DNA of 64,000 nt from Paratinospora sagittata (Eukaryota > Streptophyta > Magnoliopsida > Ranunculales > Menispermaceae): assembly GCA_035771175.1 (NCBI GenBank), contig CM069606.1:31988316-32052315 (forward strand), in the 5' to 3' direction. The notes under the pieces were generated by a model. It was not told where the DNA came from. It made no database searches and saw nothing but the letters and a program-made list of their open reading frames with translations. Position numbers and translations under genes: made by a program. The first letter of the stretch is position 1; each line of letters opens with the position of its first letter. Below, one piece after another: positions 21,701-32,939 of the stretch.

Positions 21701-22620
21701 TCTTCAACGTCTCCAAATTAAGTTGAAATGAAATGAAATGAAACGCGTCTCAAATGCAAATGAGGGATAAATTTTGAGTGCTAGAATTAACCATTGGAAA
21801 TGCACTCCAAATTCACCGGACATGAAAAGAGTTAAGGAATTGAAAACGCAGGTTGGTGACCGGCACAGCAAGTGCAAAGCTGATCCCTGAACGCAATGGG
21901 TTTGACGAGTCGGTCGACCGGGTGAGCCGGTGGTCAAGTGAGCTCGTGCTGATAGATTATGTCCGATTGGAATGTGGACTGGCGTCCGCGAATGAGATTG
22001 CAGAGAGGTGTACGAAGCGGACTTCAGGCAATAGTCAAATTTGGTTAATTGTGGAGTCAAATCCAGGAAAAAGGGCGTGGAGCACCAACGAGAAAAGCGA
22101 GACTCCTTGAGTCTTGAGCTGAGTAGTAGACCACTAGTAATATTATATAATTAAAAATATATATATATATTAAAATAATAAAAATAATCAAATAATCAAC
22201 TATTAAGAAAATAAAAAAATAAATAGGAAGATAATTGTGATAAAAAATAAAAAATATTTTTTAATATAATAAAAAATAATAAAATTTGTACTAAAAAATG
22301 GGCAGAAAATTTAAGCCGCCCTCTGTTGACTAAAATAATGGGTGTGGGCCCACTTTGTACAGACAAATGGATATTATGATCTCGATGAAAATCTGACGGT
22401 GGAAACAGAGTAAAAGTCTTCCTCTAGATGATAGTGACACGTTCCTATCCTTAATGTCGGAAGAGATTTTGATCTGAAAGGTCTCTTCTTCCGAAGATAA
22501 TTCTTTAAATACCGGATTCGCCCTTATATAGCTTAAGAAATAATAACGAAGGTATGCCAATTACACGATTATTCGTATTTTTTATTTTTATTTTTTTTGG
22601 TTCATTGGAGAGGCTATCGA
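21701..22620 (-). promoter_or_regulatory. Promoter region of the CCCH gene and AT-rich spacer
   Basis: 21830-22100 is GC-richer with open frames on both strands that resemble nothing I know; a promoter-proximal origin is more likely than a gene. 22130-22330 is almost pure A/T. No TATA box can be assigned with confidence. Confidence 0.35.
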
Positions 22621-22770
22621 GGGGCTTTTGACCTGATTGTCTTTAAAAAATAAAAAAAAATTACAAATATCATCAAAATGTAAATATTGACTTTTTTGCC
22701 CTACTTTCACTATTTATTGTCCAGTCAGTCGACACACAAGCACCACGCAGGCGGTGGAGCTGAAGTTAGG

Positions 22771-22945
22771 AATGCGTCTTTTGAAAAAACATCTTTCCTA
22801 TCAAAAAAAAAATTGTTTTAAGGGAATGCGTCTTTCTAAAAGATGTCTTCCCTATTAAAAAAATTATTTTAAGGCAACCTAAAAGACGCCTTCCCTTCAA
22901 TTTTATTTTTTTTAAATGAAGATGTCTTTTAAAAAGACGTCTTTA
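22771..22945. repeat. Left array of ~30 bp AAGACGTCTT-type palindromes
   Basis: Four imperfect palindromes, e.g. GGGAATGCGTCTTTCTAAAA continuing into GATGTCTTCCCT, sit about 50 bp apart just inside the left inverted end. Each can fold into a hairpin with a GGGAA..TTCCC foot and a GTCTTT/AAAAGAC stem. The same motif forms the right array. Confidence 0.8.
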
Positions 22946-22959
22946 CTAAACCTAACCCC

Positions 22960-23370
22960 ACAAATACCCCACCCGCGACCCCACTCTCCTACTTCCCTAC
23001 CCCATACACTCCTCTATCTGAAACTCCTTCGTTGTCGCTGTCCTATCGTCGTCGCCGTCGTCGGCAGCCTCTCGCTCTCTTCTTACGAGCGACACCATTT
23101 CGTGCAAGATCTGCTCTTGTCGTCGCCATTCCCTCTCACTCTCTGCAACTCCTTCCTCTGTGTCATTGCCATCGTCGGAAACCTCTCTCTCGCCCTCCTC
23201 GCTGTGTCGGCTCTCGCTGTCTCCTTCGAGCGACTACTTGTGCTCTCCCTCCATCTCAACGCCATTTCCTCTCTCTCTCTGCAACTCCTTCCTCCATCAA
23301 CGGTTCTCTCTCCTTCCTCACTGTGTCGACCTCTCGCTTTCTTCTTGCTAGCGGCGCCATTCCCTAGCTT
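22960..23370 (+). repeat. CT-rich, CG-containing block with internal repeats
   Basis: The words CTCTGCAACTCCTTCCTC (at about 23138 and 23278) and CCTCTCGCT(C/T)TCTTCTT (about 23070 and 23332), together with 'TCGTCG', recur in this block, which is strikingly C/T-rich within an AT-rich element. It is open in more than one frame over 100-168 codons, a consequence of the composition; the peptide is Leu/Ser/Arg-rich and unrecognised. It could be a captured 5' UTR or gene piece. Confidence 0.5.
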
Positions 23371-24785
23371 TTTACAACACTTCCATCAAATTATTTTATT
23401 TGATTGTGTAGGTTTTTTTTAGATATTTTATAGTTTTTGTAACTTATGAAAAATATTTATGTTTTGATGAGTTGTATAAATTATTTGGATCAAATGACTA
23501 ATTTAATTTTACTTCTGAAGTATATTGTAGACGTTTGGTGTCGACGTCAAAGTAGGCAGCGTTGCGAAGACCTCTCTAGTGAGAATCAGGTATATAATAA
23601 TTTGATTTGTTATTTAGATTATTTTATTAGTAATTAGTCACGTTAAAAATAAGTTTTGCGCTAATTATATCAAAACATAAAAATAAATTTTAAATCATGA
23701 AGTTAAATTGTTCAAATACCTCGAGAGATAGGCTTTTAAATTGAATATTAATTTTTATAATAGTTTTTCTTGGTTTTGGTTTAAATTTTTATTTGTGTAA
23801 AGTATAAATATTATAGTGCAATTTTCTTGGTTTTGCTTTATATACCCCAAATGGATTTAATTAAAACAAAACTTGATTAGTTCAATTAAAAAAATTGTGC
23901 ATCATAATCAACAAATTAGTGTTATTAAATCAGTACAGAGAGTATCAGGACAAAATTTTCATTTAGTGTTATTAAATGGGACTTATAGAATGGTTTCATA
24001 GAGGAAACTATTAGAAATAAATTATACCATAGATTTAATAAAACTTCAGGAAAAGTGAAATATGCAAACACTCGAGAATCAAATGATGCATAGTAGATCA
24101 ACAATGCATATAGATGCCCGATTGAGAGAGCTGAAACTATGCCACTAAAAAATCAATTTATTTACATTTAATTTGTACTAGGAGATCAAAATATCAAAAA
24201 CTTCAACCCAATCTTATAAAATACCACGTAAAAAAAAAGAAAAAGAGATTTGCAAGTCTAAAGAAACTTAAATTATCAGTTACAGCTCTAAACATAAATA
24301 AAATAAACAATCAACCGAATTGCTCAACTCAGAAGTCACGAATTTTATCATTTTCAATATTATATCTCTTTGAGCTTCTCTTCAAAAAGTTGTCAATTTT
24401 TCTGTGGGTGCTGTTGTTATAAATAAATATTCTTTTGTTAATTTTCTAGTTGTTAATATCATTACATTAATGAAAAGAGAACATTTATATATAATCAATA
24501 AAGTCTATTTAAAGAAGTCAGTGGCTTGAATTTGGACTTATATAATTAATTGTGGCGTTTTTTTTTGTTTCAGAAAAGATTTTGCCTCCTTGACTAATTC
24601 ACCTTTAAGTGGTCCGTGATTATACTGTTCAATCTTCAGGAAGGTCAAATGTTAATTACATTTCTTTTTAATTGTTACTTTGTTGAAATCATAGTCTTTT
24701 ATTTTATTTTTTGTTTGAAGGAATGACGATTGTATTTTGCTTATTATGTCTAGATGACAGATAGGTTTGTTTATATAATATGCTA

Positions 24786-25680
24786 CAGTGGTTTGGCTTC
24801 GGTGAGGCCGAACAGTTTACTAAAAGCTTTGATTTTTCTTAATAACTTAAATTCGGGATGGTGGTCAAAAAATTCAAACGGACATGGGAATGAGATTTCG
24901 TCGCCTTCGGGGGATGGTGGGAGGATAGTGGGACGCGCTGAAAGTGGTCGGGTAAAAAAAACCACGTGGTTTGGCTTCGGTGAGGCCGAACAGTTTAGTA
25001 AAAGCTTATGTTTTTCATTTAAACTTGAATTCGGGATGGGAGTCCAAAAATTCAACCGGACATGGGAATGGGATTTCGTCGCCTCCGGGGGATGGTGGGA
25101 GGATAGTGGGATGCGCTGAAAGTGGTCGGGTAAAAAAAATACTCCGTGGTTTGGCTTCGGTAAGGCCGAACAGTTTAGTAAAAGCTTATGTTTTTCATTT
25201 AAACTTGAATTCGGGATGGGGGTCCAAAAATTCAACAGGATATGTGAATGGGATTTCGTTGCTTCCGGGGGATGGTGGGAGGATAGTGGGACGCGCTGAA
25301 AGTGGTCGGGTAAAAAAAAACCCAATGGTTTGGCTTCGGTGAGGCTGAACAGTTTAGTAAAAGCTTATGTTTTTTATTTAAACTTGAATTCGGGATGGGG
25401 GACCAAAAATTCAACCGAATATGGGAATGGGATTTCGTCGCTTCCGGGGGATGGTGGGAGGATAGTGGGATGCGCTGAAACTGGTCGGGTAAAAAAAAAT
25501 CTCGTGGTTTGGCTTCGGTGAGGCCGAACAGTTTACTAAAAGCTTTGATTTTTCTTAATAACTTGAATTCGAGATGGGGGTCAAAAAATTCAAACGGACA
25601 TGAGAATGAGATTCTGTCGCCTCCGGGGGATCATTAGAGGATAGTGGGATGCGCTGAAAGTGATACTTGATTGACACAAG
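24786..25680 (+). repeat. Five tandem copies of a ~179 bp repeat
   Basis: The phrase GGTTTGGCTTCGGTGAGG begins units at about 24789, 24968, 25148, 25327 and 25506, giving a period of 179-180 bases. Each unit runs through ATTCGGGATGG, GGGGGATGGTGGGAGGATAG, and CGCTGAAAGTGGTCGGG to an A run. The units match at roughly 90-95 % by eye; the first and fifth share variants (TTTGATTTTTCTTAATAAC) that the middle three lack. Frames on both strands stay open through the units because the repeat has few stops, but I see no real gene. Confidence 0.9.
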
Positions 25681-25708
25681 CACAAAAAAAATTGAAAAAA
25701 AAAATTGT

Positions 25709-25960
25709 ATGGAAGGCGTCTTTTAGAAAGACGCTTTCCCTTAAAAAATAAATAAAAAATATTTGTAAAGGGAAGACGTCTTTCTAAAAGACGCCTTCTG
25801 TTAAAAAAAATCTTTTTAAAGGGAATACATCTTTCTAAAAGACGCATTCTATTAAAAAAATATATATCAAAAATTTTTAAAGGGAATACGCCTTTTGAAA
25901 AAACATCTTCCCTGTAAAAAAATTACAACGGAAGGCGTTTTTTCAAAAGATGCCTTCTTA
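25709..25960. repeat. Right array of ~30 bp palindromes
   Basis: Five copies of the same palindrome (for example GGGAAGACGTCTTTCTAAAA continuing into GACGCCTTC) at about 25711, 25770, 25820, 25879 and 25929, spaced about 50 bp, lie just inside the right inverted end and mirror the left array. Confidence 0.8.
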
Positions 25961-26110
25961 ACATCTCCAGCTCCCCCGCCCGTGTGGCGCTTGTGTGTAG
26001 GCTGACTGGGCGTTGAATAGTAAAAGTAGGGCAAATGAGTCAATATTTACGTTTTGATGGCATTTGTGAAATTTTTTAAATTTTTTAAGGCCAATCAGGT
26101 CAAAAGCCCC

Positions 26111-26340
26111 GCTATCCAGTCATGGGCATCCTACAAGCTTGGAAGAGGGCTTACAGTAATACTTTTAGATTGCCTACCAACAAACGACACCTTTTAACTT
26201 TAAGAGTTAAAAGATGGTTGTCAGAGGATTCAAATCCTTCAAAGAGGACTTATAGTGATACTTACAGATCACTCACTAACAAAGGACACCTTTCAATTTT
26301 GGGAGTTAAGGACGACTGGTGTTGGCTCAGTATTATAGTT
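26111..26340 (+). repeat. Two diverged ~102 bp direct repeats
   Basis: The sequence beginning AGAGGGCTTACAGTAATACT near 26145 recurs as AGAGGACTTATAGTGATACT near 26246, with continuing similarity (ACAAACGACACCTTTTAA / ACAAAGGACACCTTTCAA). It lies between the element ending at 26110 and the repeat starting at 26341. No gene is seen. Confidence 0.6.
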
Positions 26341-28690
26341 TAAGAGAAGGGTGAATTGGACTTGGACAAATTTTTACGTTACCTTTCGGTTTATATAATT
26401 AAACAGATAAAGTGCGCAGTAGGTAACAATCAAAATAAATAAATGCAGAAAAGATAAATGGACACAAAGATTTAGAATGGTTCGGTTCTCCTTGAACCTA
26501 CGTCCACTACCTAATCACCACGATTAGGATTTCTCAATACACTATTGGTTAGTCAACTTACGAACGTAACTAGAAGTCGTTTACAAAAACCAACACAAAA
26601 AGCTTGGTTTAAAGCCTTATACTAACCAATACAAGGGTTTAGTTAGAAAGTCACACACACTAACTTACACAAACACACTAAGTAACACAGGGACTTGGTT
26701 AACAAGTCATACTCTAGCCTACACAAGGATTTGGCTAGAAAACCACACTATAATCAACTTACGGGCGTGGTTACGAGTCGTACAATAGTATAATATGTTT
26801 CCGGTTGACAAACACGTCAACAATATATCAAGATTACAAATGATAGAGAGGAGTGTTTTACAACACTCTCAACAATTATAAACTTACAATCTTGAATGAA
26901 TAAACACCACTATTCCAACCACAATGATTTAAATGATGTGAAGTGTTGAAATAGTTTTTCTCAAAGCAATCGATTCAAATATATATGATATGAAAAAAAG
27001 AATTGAATATGCACAAATATTCAAATATTGATTCTAATAATGATATGTATAAAGCTCATGAATTAATATGCAATGATGATCAAAACTTGATGATTCTAAA
27101 TGTATAAATGATTTAAATCAAGAATCAACTAACACAAGTTATGATCTATGAAATCGATTCAATATATAGTAAGTTTAGCACATAAATTGATATCATATAA
27201 TATTTATGAAACTACTAAACAAGATACAATAATATGAAGATCAAAATAGGGTTTCACAAACACTATTCAAAACGAAATCAATTTTCAAGATATAAATTCA
27301 AGCACAAAACTGATTTACTCAAACAAAATTACAAGAATCGAGTCAGAGAAATTTTACCCCACTTGGGTAAGGTTGAAGCTCAATGATTCTTCAAGTGTAA
27401 TGATGTTTGAGAGATATCAAGTTCAAAGATGATCAAGAATCAACAAGATGTGTAGAAAATGCTCAAAAACGTCTTGATCACTTGCTCAAGAAAAACACAC
27501 AAGTTTCTCAAAGATTTTGAAAGATATGGCGAAGTATATGGAAGTATGAATCAAATGGTCAAATGCAAATGAACTTTTGCTTAGAAAGATGTTTAAAATC
27601 ACTCAAAACCTTATATTGGACTTGTAGAAATGCTAAGATGAAAAACGGCACAAGTTCAAGATTTTTGCAAAAGTTACTTTTCAAATGAGCAAGTGTGGTA
27701 TTTATAGACAAACACTACACCGAGGCACAGGAACACGTTCCTCAAAAAAGAAGTGCGTGTTTGCTTTGAAATCTAAAACTTTTTAGATTTTCCTCTAATC
27801 AAGGAGCTTGTTTCTACTGTAAGGAACGTGTTCTATGTGTCCGTTGGGCATAGGAGCGAGGTCTTTCATCAAAAACCACTGACTCTATAAATTTTTTTAT
27901 TTTTTCCTTGACAACAGGAGCACGTTCCTACTTGAAAGAGCGCGTTCATTTTTCCCTGATCAGAAAAATTTGACTCTTGAAAAAAAACCACAGGAATGCA
28001 TTCCTTATACCAAGGAGCGCGTTCCTTAAACTCTGAACAAAAATTCTGAGTGTCAGAAAAAATGCTTAGGAGCGCATTCCTTAAAAAAGAAGCGCGTTCC
28101 TTCACTTTGAAGTGATAGAAACCCCTTTTTTTTTATTATAATGAGTTTAAGACTTTTCAAACACATAAACTAACTTTAAAAACAATTTTTGACAAGATTG
28201 AGATAAAATTGACAAAGTTAAACACATATAAATTAATCAATTAAACAAATGATTGAAACATTCAATACTTTACATGTAAACCGATAAAATCATGCAAAGT
28301 TAATAAAACGAATGCATGATAATCACTAATAAATATATGCATGATAAATGATTTTAACTATGTGATTGCATACTTATCATACTAATGTGTATGCATGCAT
28401 GATCAATAATATAATAGTGTATATGCATGAGTATGACAAACTATATGCATAATTTTTGAAAAGATGCAAATCATATTGTGGTTGAAATATATAATGGTTA
28501 CTTTACAACATTAATATTCTAAATAAGAATTATAAATATTAAGCTCTTAATACAATGTTGTTTCATCCACAAACTTTGACAATATAGTTGAATCCATATG
28601 ATATAGCTAGTTAAGACTGAAACAACTACGTCAAAGAGATTAGTAATCACAAGTATATTATTTGTAATCATCAAAATAAAACCAAGTGAG
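26341..28690 (+). repeat. Hairpin-array repeat family, copy 1
   Basis: The head (GAGAAGGGTGAATTGGACTT), a block with TGGTTCGGTTC, CTACGTCCACTACCTAATC and GATTAGGATTTCTCAAT, and the tail TTTGTAATCATCAAAATA are shared in order with copy 2 (51880-54628); the tail also with copy 3 (45551-46860). Between 27720 and 28110 there is an array of GGAGCGCGTTCCT / GGAACGTGTTC / GGAATGCATTCC-type palindromic words in an otherwise AT-rich stretch. No conserved protein is encoded. I do not know the family's class. Confidence 0.6.
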
Positions 28691-28810
28691 AGTAGTTACA
28701 TCAATAGTTGGCATAGGATTCAAACCTTCCCCCGATGACGAGGAGTTAAATCTATGAACCAACGAGCCAACCCTTGTTGGCGATTATCCATATCTTTTGA
28801 AAGCAGATAA
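28690..28810 (-). mobile_element. Possible tRNA-related SINE
   Basis: On the minus strand an A-box-like TGGCTCGTTGG is followed after about 35 bases by a B-box-like GGTTTGAATCC, the arrangement of a pol III promoter from a tRNA-derived SINE. The limits are uncertain and no target duplication was found. Confidence 0.45.
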
Positions 28811-31108
28811 TCGGAGCCCCTGCCCATTTGATTAAGCTTTATATATCAATAGTTCTTTTTGATGGTTAATGATGAAGCCCTTTTTCTACCAAAAGGGCTT
28901 TTAAAAAGTTTATCTTATTTTGATTTCTAAAAATTAATTTTGTTAATAGGGGTGAAATAATAATTCTATATTCTAACTACTTTCCAGTTTTGTCACAAGG
29001 CCTACATTTTAGGCTTTTTTCTTTACAAAGAATAGGATTTTGTTTTATTTATTTATTTTCTTGTTCAACCCTTTTAATTAATTTTACAAATTCTTATTTA
29101 TATTTGAAACAATTTTACCTATTTTAATCATATTAAAATTCAAAAACACATATTTTTTTTCTAATAATATTTATCAACATATTTCTTTTTCTAATGATAT
29201 TTATCTTATTTAATTTATTTACAATAAAAAAAATAAGTTCAATGTACGTGTCCAAAAACTATTATTATAATGCCATAAACTGAAGACCTAGCTCTATATA
29301 AAAAAGTAACGTTTTAAAATTTTCAACTTTTTCACTAGTTAATATTATTCTAAATTTTCCATTTTTAATTAAAATATTTGATCTTTTCAAGTCTTTATTT
29401 TTTTTCATAAGGAAAATTTAATTTAACCTTGTTTCTTTGCAACGACAATTTAACCTTCTTTCTTCGTTAAAAGATAATATTTTTAAATTTATAATAATAT
29501 TAATTAATTAATCATTAAAAATTAGTATACACACCAAAAATGGTATAGTAATAAAATTATAAAATAAATTTTATTGTTTTTGAAAGTAAAAAATCTAGTT
29601 TCTGTTTCTGGATAAATAGAATGTGTTGAAATTATAACCCGAATGAGTCTCACTCTTTATATATTTCCATGTATCAAGGACATTTGTGACACATAATTTA
29701 TTTTTCTAATTTTATAAAGTTCAATTGAAATATCTAACATAAATATTTAGATATATGTTTATTTGTGGTTTCAATAATTTGCATTATTGGAGCCCAAAAA
29801 CTGAAAATATTTATCTATGTCTACAATCTATAAAGTTTTTTGTTACCAATTTCCCTATTTTCCTAAATTAATTAAACAAATATCTTTGGTGCAATTAAGA
29901 AAAAAGATTATAAATATTTTTTACAAGAATCGGATGTGCTTGATATATGTCCTTTTTAATTAAATATAATTATAAATATAAATAAGAGTAAAATGTCAGA
30001 AATTATAAGGATAAAAATTAAATTGAAAAAGGATAGAAAATAAAAGTAGGGGATGATGTATAAGAGTTGAAGATTAGGTTGAAGTTAATGTTTTACCTTT
30101 TTAATATTAGAACGAACTATTTTAATAAAAGATAAAAATAAGCTTTTGAAGGGAAATATTGCATCTTTGTAAAATAAATTGACCATGAATTCTCAAATGT
30201 TCTCATTATATATATAATGGTTTCACTTGTAATTCTATAAGTCTTAGTTAATATGGAAAATTCATTGTTGCAAAAGAAATAGTTTTAATTTTACATGCCA
30301 TGATTACCTTTTTTTTATATGATCTAACAATATCTAAAAATTTGGAGTGTCAATATGGATTACTTTGAATTGCAAGACCAAACTTTACAATGTATCTTAT
30401 TAAATTTTAACGTAGTGTTTTTTTTTTTTTTGAAAGACAATTTTAAATTAGTTTGGTTTGCACAAAAATAAAAAAAAAGTGTCACCCAATTAAATTCACT
30501 TTTCTCTATGGTTTGAGATTTAATTTAAGAATCAATTAAAATCAAATCTAATCTAATCAAATCAAATCAACATCAAATGTAAAGTATTAACATTTTATTT
30601 TATTTTTTAGTGTTTAAGATTCGTTGTCACATGATTAGACATTTACTTTTTCTCAAATGAGATAAAAAGTTATTGTGCCCCTATTAAAGGGCACGTACTT
30701 GTGCCCCTATTAGGCCTTAGTGCTCATTCGTAATTGAAACTGCCTTTGTCTTTAATTCATTGATCTATAATGATATGTTCTAAAAAAAAAAGAAAAAAAA
30801 GAAGAAGATCTATAATGATATGTATGTATGTAACGATCCAATATAACAAATACTATAAATAGACACAAAAAAAAGATTCTATTACGTACATATTGTCATA
30901 AAATATAACAAATACTATAAATAGCAATTGACGTTTGTTGTTGCGTAATAAGTCCACTGGATCTCTTTCGCTAATTGTCCTCCAATTGTGGCAAGAATTG
31001 TTCTTGAGAATACGATACCCATGGTGTAGTGGAGATGGAAACGTCAGGGTGCGATGTCACGGTGTAGCAAATACCACATTTTTTTTCTTCGAGAAACAAG
31101 GACAACAA
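28811..31108. other. AT-rich intergenic stretch
   Basis: Very AT-rich with many short A and T runs and no open frame of interest up to about 30930. 30935-31108 has a more complex composition; its minus strand is open for about 60 codons (YCIAxVxSHPDVSIS-like) and may be a remnant of the element into which the gypsy retrotransposon inserted. Nothing else can be supported. Confidence 0.4.
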
Positions 31109-32443
31109 AATAATACCCCAGGTTGGCACCAAAAAAAAAAAAAAAAGAACTTCGGGCATCCTTTTGGTTATAAAAGCCCCCTCCCCCCTTAGTTATTTTC
31201 ACACCAAATCCAACTCTCTTCTCTCTTGCTCTTTTTGTGATTTCTCTATTCTCTTTTTGAGACCCTCTCTAAGAGACTCTCTTTGCGGTGCAATGTGGTT
31301 CTGCTCGGGAGAAAACGCCACTTCAAGAAAGAGTTTTTATCTGAAGGTGGAGAACGAAACATAGGTTTGCGTGTCTTATAACTTTTATTAAAGTTTACAT
31401 TCATTTATCATTTTGTGTACTATTCATTTACACTGCATTATTCCGTATAATGTTCATACCTGTCATACTTATGCCTTTATATTTGGAGTTCATGTATTAC
31501 ACTGTCACTATGCCGGATTAGTGGTAAATCTGACTCAACCAGACATTGTCTTGTCCTCAATAACTTTAAATAGTGAATGAGAGGCATCGTGCTGCTCTAG
31601 ACGATTGGTATTTAAGTGGACCTCGTGTCCCACCTCTCAATTGGAGACTGATCTGGTTGGTAATATTTGAAAGCTATCAGCTTGTACAAGTGATACTGAC
31701 ATCATAACTTTGCACGTGGTGATACTGACCTGATAAGAATCACCAGACGCTGCCAAATCCTGTTTAATGTTAGTAAAGACCGGATTTACTCATGCATTGA
31801 CATCATACTAAGCACCACCTAGGTACGTAAGTGGTTTATGATCCACAAAATATTTAAAAGCAATGCTCACTATTCTTGATATTTCCCTAGAGAGGGATGT
31901 ACAATGAGAACCCATGTTTACCTAAGGATGGACATCTGTATGTGAATCCAGGGCGACGACCTTGGGGAGGGACGTACAATGAGAACCTAGGTTTACCTAG
32001 GGATGAACATCTGTACGTGAACTCAGGGCGCCATACAATCATGGAAATATTACGAGACGATGTCATGCATACATACATGTTGTACTATTTATGATGCTTG
32101 CTGTATTTATGTAATATTCGATTATGAAGTTTCATTTATTAATTGTTATATTCACAAACTATTTTACCCACTGGGCATTAGCTCTCTCCGTTGTTATCCA
32201 ATTTTTCTCAGGAGATTAGGGTGGACTGGGTGAAGGTTTTTGGGCTCACATTTTGTAACCCTTGTTAATTAAAGGGAGGTTTTGGGAGGTTGTTCCCTTA
32301 ATCATATTCTGTCCAAAAATACATTCTAAAATTAATATAATAAGATTTGTACTCAATTGTGTTTCTGTGTACTATGTTATTGTTATAATGTATTCGCGCC
32401 CTGCTTGTTCTACTGGTTTAGGTGCGTCCGGGCTGGTGTGACA
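31109..32443 (+). repeat. 5' LTR of the gypsy element
   Basis: It aligns over its full length with 43575-44901. The first two bases are AA instead of TG (the partner begins TGTAATATCCCAGG) and it ends GGTGTGACA. A TATA-like TATAAAAG is at about 31170. Two ~75 bp direct repeats with the phrase GTACAATGAGAACC lie at about 31897 and 31975. No target duplication is visible. Confidence 0.9.
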
Positions 32444-32448
32444 TTTAA

Positions 32449-32460
32449 TGGTATCAGAGA
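32449..32460 (+). promoter_or_regulatory. Primer-binding site of the gypsy element
   Basis: TGGTATCAGAGA, matching the end of initiator-Met tRNA in 11 of 12 bases of the usual TGGTATCAGAGC, stands five bases behind the 5' LTR. Confidence 0.8.
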
Positions 32461-32509
32461 GAAAGGTCCACGGCCCGCCCAAGTCCACTAATTAGAAGGA
32501 AAAAAATTA

Positions 32510-32660
32510 TATTAGATATATATATCTTTAGAACTATATATATATGAATTATATATAGTTAAAATTTATATTATATATATATCTAGATAACTATATAGTT
32601 TAGATTTATATATATAGTTATGATTTATGAAAACTATATATATAGATTCATTGATGGAAT
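32510..32660. repeat. AT-dinucleotide-rich stretch
   Basis: Several runs of (AT)4-6 separated by short AT-rich words; it can fold on itself in many ways. It lies between the gypsy primer site and the foreign gag-like segment. Confidence 0.7.
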
Positions 32661-32939
32661 AAACATCAAGAGGAAAAATAGAAAATATTGTCCAAACGAA
32701 CAAGGCACAAATCTTAAAATGTTAGGAATATATTTTATGTATTTCACAAGTTTTATCTTCCTTTCAACAAGACAATGGCCACAAGTGAAGGAACGACTTC
32801 CAATAGTCGGGAATCGATTTTCACAAGAATTACAGAACTTTCCAAGCGTGAGGTTATGACTATGAGGAGTATCGACAATAGAGATCTTCGCCTCCGTCCT
32901 ATCCTTCATTACAAATTCTCAAAACTGAGATGACTGAAT

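Larger units (their letters stand above)
22621..26110. mobile_element. 3.5 kb non-autonomous DNA element with long inverted ends (Mutator-like in form)
   Basis: The left end GGGGCTTTTGACCTGATTG is mirrored at the right end, and the match goes on for about 170-190 bp through recognisable blocks ('GTAAATATTGACT', 'TTTGCCCTACTTT', 'CCAGTCAG', 'ACACACAAGC'). GCTATC stands next to both ends (22613-22618 and 26111-26116), perhaps part of a target duplication, but the two bases between GCTATC and the left end make this uncertain. Inside are palindromes (22771-22945 and 25709-25960), a CT/CG-rich block (22960-23370), AT-rich filler, and five tandem ~179 bp repeats. I find no transposase. Superfamily is inferred only from the long inverted ends. 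Confidence 0.75.

Noticed and set aside
21853..22110. Open frames on both strands (85 and 118 codons) upstream of the CCCH gene
   Set aside because: No recognisable domain, and the place is that of a promoter; GC-richer sequence alone keeps the frames open.
22916..23422. Leu/Ser-rich open frames in the CT-rich block
   Set aside because: Several frames are open at once, as expected from a composition poor in A; the peptides show no domain.
24754..25521. Long open frames on both strands in the 179 bp repeats
   Set aside because: They are produced by the repeat unit, which has few stops; the peptide is the unit repeated, with no known domain.
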